DNA from: Burkholderiales bacterium
GTDB lineage: Bacteria > Pseudomonadota > Gammaproteobacteria > Burkholderiales > Eutrophovitaceae
Length of the DNA stretch: 64,000 nucleotides
Assembly: GCA_028379895.1 (NCBI GenBank)
Contig: JAOEKQ010000004.1
Coordinates: 54,724-118,723, forward strand
Direction: 5' to 3'
Positions 57,993 through 64,000 of the stretch are shown piece by piece (the first letter of the stretch is position 1; each line of letters starts with the position of its first letter). The notes below the pieces were generated by a model that worked only from the letters and a program-made list of their open reading frames with translations, searched no databases and had not been told where the DNA came from. Both the position numbers and the translations under genes were made by a program.

Positions 57993-59261
57993 ATGCCAGG
58001 ATTAGTGGGATTACAAAAAATAGCTATGATGTCCCTCGTTTCGGCGTTAGTTCTGCTGGTCGCGAAGCCAACCTGGGCGCAAGAAAATGTGAATGAACGC
58101 ATCCAAGCGCTAGAGGAAGAGCTTTTGGACCTTCGAAACGCGGTTGATGCCCAGAAGGATTCGGTAAGGGATATTCAACAAAAAACTGTTGGTATTGGTG
58201 ATACCTCACTCGGTGGTTACGGTGAGCTAAACTGGGCTAATTTCGATGGTGACAAAAAAGACGAATTTGACGTACAGCGCTTCATTATATTTTTAGGCCA
58301 TAAGTTCAGCGATCGCACCCGATTGATGTCTGAGATCGAATTTGAGCATGCTCAAGTCAAGGGTGGCGAGAGCGGTGGTGAAGTTGCGATGGAACAAGCT
58401 TATATTGAGCATACACTCAAGAATGGCATAAATTTCCTAGCTGGCTTACATATCGTCCCGATTGGTCTTATCAACGAATATCATGAGCCGCCAGTGTTTT
58501 ATGGTATGGAGAGAAATAATATTGAAACGAAAATTATTCCATCAACATGGCGAGAAATTGGGTTCCAGTTAAACGGAAGTACGCTGGCTGGGACAGAGTG
58601 GTTTGTCGGTATGTCGACCACACCGGATGCCAGTAAATTTACAAGCTCATCAGCGTCTACGGGTTTCAAGAAAATGCGTGTAAGCGGAAAGCAAGTAACT
58701 GCGAATAACATGGGTTACTACATGGGATTCAATAATAAAGGTACGCCTGGTCTTAAATGGGGTGGCTCAATTTGGACTGGTGCTACAGCTCAAGACGGTC
58801 AAGGTAAAGGTGATAATCCAGAAGAATTGGCTGGTGTAAACGCAGATTTAACAATTTGGGACATTCATGCGCAGTATGACGCCAACGACTGGAAGTTAAG
58901 CGCAATCTATGCCGCAGGAACTTTGGGTGACACTGAAGCTATTAACGCTTCTGCAGGCATAACCGCTGGTGCAAATACTGCAGCACCTGAGGAATTCTCT
59001 GGATGGTATGTAGAAGCTGGTTACAAGGGGTTCAATTTGGATGAATACAATATTCAACCTTTCGTTAGATATGCTGACTTCAATACACAAGAAGCAGTTG
59101 CTACTGGATTTACAACCAATCCTAATAATGCTGACCAAGTATTAACTTACGGAGTGAGTTTATACCTAGATCCTGACGTAGTACTCAAGCTAGATCATCA
59201 GGACTTTAGCAATAACGGCGCAAACGATTCGCTCAACATTGGTATCGGTTGGATGTTCTAA
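57993..59261 (+). CDS. Outer-membrane porin (OprO/P-like), Fur-controlled
   Basis: A beta-barrel porin precursor of 422 aa from ATG 57993, with GGAG 8 nt upstream. The signal peptide is about 1-29 (ending TWA). A coiled coil of roughly residues 31-65 (ERIQALEEELLDLRNAVDAQ) is typical of trimeric marine porins. The barrel begins GGYGELNW and ends on a C-terminal Phe (IGIGWMF). It resembles phosphate-selective porin-like sequences, but selectivity cannot be read from sequence, and the Fur box argues for an iron-linked role. Confidence 0.85.
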   Translation: MPGLVGLQKIAMMSLVSALVLLVAKPTWAQENVNERIQALEEELLDLRNAVDAQKDSVRDIQQKTVGIGDTSLGGYGELNWANFDGDKKDEFDVQRFIIFLGHKFSDRTRLMSEIEFEHAQVKGGESGGEVAMEQAYIEHTLKNGINFLAGLHIVPIGLINEYHEPPVFYGMERNNIETKIIPSTWREIGFQLNGSTLAGTEWFVGMSTTPDASKFTSSSASTGFKKMRVSGKQVTANNMGYYMGFNNKGTPGLKWGGSIWTGATAQDGQGKGDNPEELAGVNADLTIWDIHAQYDANDWKLSAIYAAGTLGDTEAINASAGITAGANTAAPEEFSGWYVEAGYKGFNLDEYNIQPFVRYADFNTQEAVATGFTTNPNNADQVLTYGVSLYLDPDVVLKLDHQDFSNNGANDSLNIGIGWMF

Positions 59262-59280
59262 GTAAGCCTCAAGCCTCCCC

Positions 59281-59310
59281 TTTCGTTGCTTTTGCATATT
59301 TGCAGCGAAA
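59281..59310 (+). repeat. Hairpin downstream of porin
   Basis: TTTCGTTGC and GCAGCGAAA pair (one G-U) around a 12-nt loop, 20 nt after the porin stop. It lacks a T run and may protect the 3' end of the mRNA. Confidence 0.45.
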
Positions 59311-59314
59311 ATTC

Positions 59315-59339
59315 AAACGGCGCTTTTCAAGCGCTGTTT
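59315..59339 (+). terminator. Second hairpin downstream of porin
   Basis: AAACGGCGCTT (59315-59325) and AAGCGCTGTTT (59329-59339) pair with one G-U around a short loop. A weak pyrimidine-rich tract follows. Probable terminator of the porin mRNA. Confidence 0.55.
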
Positions 59340-59384
59340 GTCTTTCTGCAAGACCTGTCTAGATTTAGATATAGTTAAAAAAAT

Positions 59385-59414
59385 AAAACGTCGCTTTTTA
59401 AGCGTCGTTTTTTT
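59385..59414 (+). terminator. Third hairpin with T-run
   Basis: AAAACGTCGCTT and AAGCGTCGTTTT arms (one T-T mismatch) end in T7, a good intrinsic terminator 120 nt after the porin stop. With the two preceding hairpins it forms a triple stop. Confidence 0.7.
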
Positions 59415-59546
59415 GTAAATAAGGGGGGGCTGTCATTTTAATGATCCTTTCCACAGGTCGACATGTGATTTCTCACCCTTTCAAATCACGGTATTGTATG
59501 GTCAATGTTCGTGAATGGGGCCATAGTCAAAAAAAGAAAGACCAGA

Positions 59547-60341
59547 ATGAAGGACTCCTCAAGAAAATTTAAAGCAGCTAAAATTTTGTCGGATCAAAGA
59601 AAAAATCTTGTCCCAATCGGGCCATTACCTGGTGTTTTGCGGCCAAATGATGAGTCTGAGGGTTACTTGCTTCAAGAATATGTTAATCGATTATTGAATC
59701 ATCCTCTAGGGCCAGTGGTTGGACATAAGATCGGGTGTACAACATCTGTAATGCAGCGCTTCTTGGGCGTCCCCACACCTTGTGCCGGAGAGATTTTTTC
59801 TCGTACGGTCTTGAAAGAGAGTGGGTGCGTACCTCGGGAAGGTTTTAATAGAGTTGGAGTTGAATGTGAAGTTGTAGTGTCAATTTCTGAAACCATCACC
59901 CTAGATACTTATTTAGAGGCATCGTTTTCTTCTCTAAGCGTAATTGACTCCGTTATGGTGGGGATGGAGATTGTCGATGATCGCTACGAGGATTTTACGT
60001 CATTGGGCGTCCCCACCTTAATTGCAGATAATTTCTTTGATAGCGGCTGTGTACTTGGTGATGCTGTTCATGATTGGCGACAATTAGACTTGAATAACCT
60101 AGTGGGTAAGACTCGCGTCAACGGTGTCGTTGTGGGCTCGGGCACAAGTTCTTTGATTATGGGGTCACCGATAAACGCGCTCGATTGGTTTATTAAGTCC
60201 AGAGTCAGTCGCGGTTTATCCATAACGAAAGGGCAGTTTGTCATGCTAGGCAGTGTTGTTGAAACAAAATGGCTAGAGGCGGGGGATGTCGCGGAGGTTG
60301 AGATGGAGTCTCTGGGCTCAGTAAGTCTTATGGTCGAATAA
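59547..60341 (+). CDS. 2-keto-4-pentenoate hydratase / fumarylacetoacetase-superfamily protein
   Basis: Member of the MhpD-like hydratase group of the FAH superfamily, which hydrates 2-hydroxypenta-dienoates in meta-cleavage pathways. 264 aa from ATG 59547; an ATG at 59505 adds 14 basic residues, and neither has a good ribosome site. GPVVGHKIGCTTSVMQRFLGV, the metal-ligand pattern GVECEVVV (ExE) and MGMEIVDDRYEDF-like region fit the family. No ring-cleavage dioxygenase or aldolase is adjacent, so the substrate is uncertain. Two PhyH genes follow. Confidence 0.82.
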   Translation: MKDSSRKFKAAKILSDQRKNLVPIGPLPGVLRPNDESEGYLLQEYVNRLLNHPLGPVVGHKIGCTTSVMQRFLGVPTPCAGEIFSRTVLKESGCVPREGFNRVGVECEVVVSISETITLDTYLEASFSSLSVIDSVMVGMEIVDDRYEDFTSLGVPTLIADNFFDSGCVLGDAVHDWRQLDLNNLVGKTRVNGVVVGSGTSSLIMGSPINALDWFIKSRVSRGLSITKGQFVMLGSVVETKWLEAGDVAEVEMESLGSVSLMVE

Positions 60342-60476
60342 CGCACACACCATTAAAGCTCCCTCCGTTGGCATATGACTGAATTTTAGTTTCAATTGGT
60401 ATTATCGTGTAACTTATGTTTTGACTGATGGTCTTTTTGAGTGAGTCCTCAATTTATATTTCTTTTAGGAGCTGAG

Positions 60477-61340
60477 GTGCTAAGCGACGAACAAATTAAT
60501 CAGTATCAAAAAGACGGTTATGTGATCGCACGGTCGGTGATCGACGACGAGTTACTTGGGCGAGTCAGGACCGCAGTCGCTGAAATGCTCAGTGAAGCTA
60601 AAAGAGTGAGTGATCACGATGAAAAGTTTGATCTTGAGCCGTCTCATAGCCCTTCGTCACCTAAAGTAAGACGAATTAAAACACCACACAAATGGCATTC
60701 AATTTTTTGGGAGTTAATTCAAACTAAGAATATGCTTAATTGTCTGACGAGCTTACTCGGAGCAGACGTACGGTTGCACGGCTCAAAGTTAAATCTCAAG
60801 TCAGCTCACGATGGCTCCGCAGTCGAATGGCATCAAGACTGGGCTTTCTACCCGCATTCCAATGATCAGGTGCTCGCTGTCGGACTGATGCTCGATGACA
60901 TGACTTTAGATAACGGACCACTCCTGCTTGTGCCAGGAAGTCATCGAGTCGAAAAAGTTTGGGATCATCATCAAGATGGATTTTTTTGCGGTGCGATTTC
61001 CCCCAGCACTAATCCGGACCTTGATTTCGATAAGGCGGTTCCTTGTTTAGGTAAAGCTGGCGATTGCTCATTTCATCACGTTCGATTGGTCCATGGATCT
61101 GCCCAAAATGTTTCGAAAGAGCCACGGCGACTCATGTTGTATGAGTGTGCAGCGGCTGATGCGTGGCCGTATTTCAGATTTTCAGGGTTGGAAGAATTCA
61201 ATAGTCGGATGATTGCTGGCCGTCCCACCTTAGAGCCCAGAGCGACTAATGTACCCGTGCGTATGCCTTTCCCGCCGGCGAAAAAACAAGGCTCTATTTA
61301 CGAGAATCAGACTACGTTGACGGATCGATTTTTTAAATGA
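60477..61340 (+). CDS. Phytanoyl-CoA dioxygenase (PhyH) family protein 1
   Basis: Fe(II)/2-oxoglutarate-dependent oxygenase of unknown substrate. GTG 60477 is preceded by AGGAG 5 nt upstream and gives 287 aa; GTG 60441 is a weaker alternative. Iron ligands are His119 and Asp121 (WHQDWAF) and His206 (LVHGSAQN). Arg217/218 in EPRR would hold 2-oxoglutarate. NGPLLLVPGSHR is the family signature. A few bases separate it from a second, divergent PhyH gene, so the pair is probably cotranscribed. Confidence 0.88.
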   Translation: MLSDEQINQYQKDGYVIARSVIDDELLGRVRTAVAEMLSEAKRVSDHDEKFDLEPSHSPSSPKVRRIKTPHKWHSIFWELIQTKNMLNCLTSLLGADVRLHGSKLNLKSAHDGSAVEWHQDWAFYPHSNDQVLAVGLMLDDMTLDNGPLLLVPGSHRVEKVWDHHQDGFFCGAISPSTNPDLDFDKAVPCLGKAGDCSFHHVRLVHGSAQNVSKEPRRLMLYECAAADAWPYFRFSGLEEFNSRMIAGRPTLEPRATNVPVRMPFPPAKKQGSIYENQTTLTDRFFK

Positions 61341-61347
61341 GGAATAT

Positions 61348-62205
61348 GTGGTGAAGACTCATTTAGATATATATCATCTGCGTCACAGTCAGCTAAGCCA
61401 ATATGAGCGTGACGGATTTTTGTCCCCGATTAGGGTTTTTTCGGAACAAGAGGCGAAGGCGTTAAGATTACAGCTCGAGATCTATGAGGCGGCGCATGGG
61501 TCGGTAATGAAGTCCCCTTACCGGAACAAGCCTCACCTCGTATTCAAGTGGGTTGCAGAGACCATACGAAATCCTAAAATACTCGATCTAGTCGAAAGTA
61601 TCCTCGGCCCTAATTTACTTGTTTGGGGAACCAATTTTTTCATTAAGGAGCCAGGTGACAATACGTTTATTTCTTGGCACCAGGATTCAACGTATTGGGG
61701 TTTGTCTCGACCGGACGTTCTTACGGTATGGATTGCCTTGAGTCCGAGCCGACGATCTAACGGCGCGATGAAAATGATTCGTGGGAGCCACCATTTGGAT
61801 CAGTTGCCGCATATAGATACGTTTCAAGAGAATAATTTATTGACCCGTGGGCAAAAAGTGGAGTTTGAGTTCGCTGAAGAGAATGCTGCTTGGATTGAAC
61901 TCGAGGCAGGAGAAGTATCTTTGCATCATGTACGTATTATTCATGGTTCTGAGCCGAATGTTGGGGCGGATCGCCGTGTGGGTTTAGCCATTCGCTTTGT
62001 GCCAACAGATGTGAGCCAAGTAAATGGGATTAAAGATTATGCGACTCTCGTTAGAGGTCGTGACGACTATCGGCATTTCCAACATGAGCCTAGCCCCGAA
62101 CAATCGTTAGGGACGGCAGAGAAAAACGCGCATACTCGGATTGCTGATGAGTCATTTAAGTTGTTTTACCAAGGTACCGGGCGAGAGCCTAAATTCAGTG
62201 ATTAA
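61348..62205 (+). CDS. Phytanoyl-CoA dioxygenase (PhyH) family protein 2
   Basis: Second Fe(II)/2-oxoglutarate oxygenase, 285 aa. Start GTG 61348 or the adjacent GTG 61351; GAGGA lies 4 and 7 nt upstream respectively. The iron triad is His111, Asp113 (WHQDSTYWG) and His199 (IIHGSEPN), with Arg209/210 for 2-oxoglutarate. NGAMKMIRGSHHLDQLPH is the signature. It differs widely from its neighbour, so this is not a recent tandem duplication. WHQDSTYWGL is common in marine PhyH proteins of unknown substrate. Confidence 0.88.
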   Translation: MVKTHLDIYHLRHSQLSQYERDGFLSPIRVFSEQEAKALRLQLEIYEAAHGSVMKSPYRNKPHLVFKWVAETIRNPKILDLVESILGPNLLVWGTNFFIKEPGDNTFISWHQDSTYWGLSRPDVLTVWIALSPSRRSNGAMKMIRGSHHLDQLPHIDTFQENNLLTRGQKVEFEFAEENAAWIELEAGEVSLHHVRIIHGSEPNVGADRRVGLAIRFVPTDVSQVNGIKDYATLVRGRDDYRHFQHEPSPEQSLGTAEKNAHTRIADESFKLFYQGTGREPKFSD

Positions 62206-62286
62206 CTATTTATCCCGTGCCCGTGAAACTTTACTTTACTAATAAGTCTAAAATTGACAATTACTTTTCAAAGAGGCGGCGCGATT

Positions 62287-62679
62287 ATGAAAAAAATGTT
62301 AGTGTGGCTTATTGGTTTATTTTTGTGCTCAACCGCTTACGCCGTAGAGTATTCGGTTGATACCATTGCCGAAGTAAGGGAGGGTGAAATTGCTAAATTT
62401 TACCCAAATAGTGTCAGAGATAAATACGGAGAACGTTATTTCGAGGTCATGATTCGACTCGTTGATGTGGAAGCCGTTGCGCCTCAAGCGTTATTCTCGA
62501 GACGGATTACATACAGGGCTCGATGTGACGATAAAGAATTAGCACCTTACGTTATCGATCTTCGGAACGTTGAAGGCAAGTCATTGAAAATGATTATGGT
62601 GCCGCCTGGTGCTGAAGAGTTCCGAACTCCAGTAATGGGTAGCCGAGAAGATGATTGGTTATGGCAGGTTTGTGGTTAA
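62287..62679 (+). CDS. Small secreted protein of unknown function
   Basis: A 130-residue exported protein from ATG 62287. An in-frame codon at 62254 adds 11 residues ahead of the basic MKKM start and is unlikely. The signal peptide (about 1-19, ending TAYA) is clear. The mature part is beta-rich with EVREGEIAKFYPNS and two cysteines (RCDD and the C-terminal WQVCG), which could form a disulfide. The final W-x2-C pattern loosely recalls surface-adhesin E-like proteins, but I would not assign it. Confidence 0.7.
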   Translation: MKKMLVWLIGLFLCSTAYAVEYSVDTIAEVREGEIAKFYPNSVRDKYGERYFEVMIRLVDVEAVAPQALFSRRITYRARCDDKELAPYVIDLRNVEGKSLKMIMVPPGAEEFRTPVMGSREDDWLWQVCG

Positions 62680-62699
62680 TGCTAGCTTCTGTCGCATGA

Positions 62700-63301
62700 T
62701 TATTCCTCTTTGCTTTGACTCCAGTTGCTCATTAATTGATTCGAAGGTATTTGTGAATCCAAAAGTTTTTTGGTTGTCTGAACGCCTGCGATAGGTAGTC
62801 CAGTCGGATCGAGAGGGCCAATCTGAGTAAGTACTGATACTTGATCCCAGTAAATGTGCTCACTGTGAAGCTTACTTCCTAGAAACTTGACGATCGCTAC
62901 CAGTGGGATTTCAACTCCCTACCCGTTGGTTGGATGTTGGGAAGCATCCAATCGATTTCAATATCATGCGTAAAACAAAATACCATTTCGTCGACAAGTA
63001 TGCCTTCACCGACCGTTCGAGAGACGGGGATGAGCATTGTATCTTTTGGCGTTTTAGGAATGAAGTGGTGCTGATAAGATCGTTTTAAATGAATTTGGCC
63101 AACACCGCCTGTCATTATGGGAATGTGATTAACGTAAGGTTCACCTACCATTGTGGTCATCGTGACTTCAAGTTCACGCGTGGCAAATTCATACTCACAA
63201 TGCTTATCCCATTGACTTGCGAAATAGGGAAATAGATCGTTGATGTGCAAGGTCCGCAGTTGTTTTGTGAAAGTGGTTAGATCCCGTTCGTGAGAAGCCA
63301 T
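62700..63301 (-). pseudogene. SnoaL-like (NTF2-fold) protein, frameshifted
   Basis: On the minus strand the first part (from at most 63301) reads YEFATRELEVTMTTMVGEPYVNH ... FTHDIEIDWMLPNIQPTGRE and then stops at 62897. A plus-one shift at about 62915 restores EIPLVAIVKFLGSKLHSEH, IYWDQVSVLTQIGPLDPTGLP and on to a stop at 62700. That completes the usual length (about 200 aa) of the SnoaL-like proteins often found beside dienelactone hydrolases. One G seems to be missing in GAGTTGAA. The start is uncertain: ATG 63301 would overlap the hydrolase by 98 nt, and an in-frame TTG lies at 63250. It is either a recent pseudogene or a sequencing error. Confidence 0.8.
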
Positions 63302-63902
63302 GATCTACTTGTGGATACGTGTGAATATTTGTGTTTTTGTGTTCTCTTAAGGCGTCTTGAATTTTAATGACGGTTGCAGGGGGTGCATATTGATCGTTCT
63401 CGGCAAAGTGCAAAGTCATCGGAACAGAAATATTTACCGCTTCATTCAGGTAATCGTCTATGGTTACTCCGTAGTAGGCGACCGCGCAATCAACACCTGA
63501 GCGTGCAGCCGCTAGATAAGCTAGTCTTCCACCAAGACAAAATCCGAGAGCGCCAATTTTCCCAATAATTTCAGATCTACTTCTTAGGGCCTTGACGCAT
63601 TCGGTAATATCTTCCATTCCTGTATCTGTATCAAATTGTCCGAAAAGCTCAAAGGCTCTTTCGAAGTCTTTTTCGGTATAGCCCAGTTTGATGCCTGGTT
63701 CAATTCGCCAAAACAGGTCTGGCGCTAAGACAACATACCCCTCTTCTGCGTAATGATCGGCAATAGATTGAATGTAAGCGTTTACCCCAAAAATTTCTTG
63801 GCACAAAACAATGCCTGGGCCCTTACCGGTTTTTGGTAAGGCGAAATAGCCGCTAAACGAATCGCCTTTTTTTGTTTCGATTTGAATCCATTGTCCTGTC
63901 AT
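63204..63902 (-). CDS. Dienelactone hydrolase family protein
   Basis: Alpha/beta hydrolase of the carboxymethylenebutenolidase group. 232 aa. The triad is Cys122 (GFCLGG), Asp170 (ENDQYAPP) and His201 (VDHGFSR), with Glu36 in CQEIFGV as in dienelactone hydrolase. The C-terminal HKTTADLAHQRSISLFR is characteristic of the subgroup paired with a SnoaL-like protein, and such a gene (frameshifted) is downstream. An AGGAGG site lies 8 nt before the ATG. The actual substrate is unknown. Confidence 0.9.
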   Translation of the reverse strand: MTGQWIQIETKKGDSFSGYFALPKTGKGPGIVLCQEIFGVNAYIQSIADHYAEEGYVVLAPDLFWRIEPGIKLGYTEKDFERAFELFGQFDTDTGMEDITECVKALRSRSEIIGKIGALGFCLGGRLAYLAAARSGVDCAVAYYGVTIDDYLNEAVNISVPMTLHFAENDQYAPPATVIKIQDALREHKNTNIHTYPQVDHGFSRTGSNHFHKTTADLAHQRSISLFRKSMG

Positions 63903-64000
63903 GATGAGTCCTCCTAATTAATGAGATTAAATTACGCTTAGCTTTCTCAGTTTTATAGCCTATCTTTTTTGGCGCTAGTTATGTCCTTGACAAATGAATA

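Noticed and set aside
1..64000. Mobile elements, prophage, CRISPR, toxin-antitoxin or defence islands
   Set aside because: I looked for transposases, integrases, regular spaced repeats, restriction or abortive-infection genes and saw none. The accessory part is metabolic.

Overview
The window is chromosomal DNA from a gammaproteobacterium of moderate GC (about 43-45% by eye on sampled lines). The gene content is housekeeping. The order bamE/fur/recN ... dapB-carA-carB-greA-yhbY-rlmE-ftsH-folP-glmM-(tpiA-secG-tRNA-Leu) is the gammaproteobacterial arrangement known from Pseudomonas. The nuo operon follows tRNA-Leu and has separate nuoC and nuoD. A marine or aquatic free-living heterotroph is my inference from the accessory genes (PhyH dioxygenases, PHA depolymerase, large porin, PstC/PstA with N-terminal extensions). 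I cannot name the genus. I see no rRNA, CRISPR array, prophage, insertion sequence or integrase.

Region 1 (1-9.6 kb): lpxH (cut by the window edge), ppiB and cysS, then the heat-shock chaperones dnaJ-dnaK-grpE on the minus strand, a secreted DUF922 protein, hemH and hrcA. Sigma-32-like promoters lie upstream of grpE, dnaK and (at 45.7 kb) htpG, all with a 13-nt spacer. HrcA is encoded, but no CIRCE operator is visible.

Region 2 (9.6-24.4 kb): nadK, recN, fur, bamE, dapB, carAB, greA, yhbY, rlmE, ftsH, folP and glmM. The carAB leader holds a promoter followed at once by a strong terminator hairpin and a second possible partner for its 5' arm, which looks like an attenuator.

Region 3 (24.4-30.6 kb): a pstSCAB phosphate transporter sits between glmM and tpiA. 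It is preceded by a well-formed Pho box positioned in place of the -35, and an intrinsic terminator separates pstS from pstCAB. Then come tpiA, secG and tRNA-Leu(GAG).

Region 4 (30.7-45.7 kb): the complete 14-gene nuoA-N operon for respiratory complex I, ending with a Nudix ADP-sugar hydrolase, then htpG.

Region 5 (47.7-64 kb): a mixed accessory region. It holds a CDP-alcohol phosphatidyltransferase, a crotonase-fold protein without the canonical catalytic glutamates, DUF599 and AcpH-like proteins, an unrecognised 345-aa protein, two SDR enzymes, SrkA kinase, intracellular PHA depolymerase, quinone oxidoreductase, ferredoxin-NADP reductase, a porin under an evident Fur-box promoter, a hydratase of the MhpD/FAH superfamily, two PhyH dioxygenases, a small secreted protein, and a dienelactone hydrolase. 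The hydrolase is followed by a SnoaL-like gene broken by a single-base frameshift.

I found no wholly new multi-gene system. The best leads are the carAB attenuator, the frameshifted SnoaL-like gene, the Fur-controlled porin, the DUF922 protein with a degraded HExxH motif, the unknown 345-aa protein, and the hydratase-PhyH-PhyH cassette.
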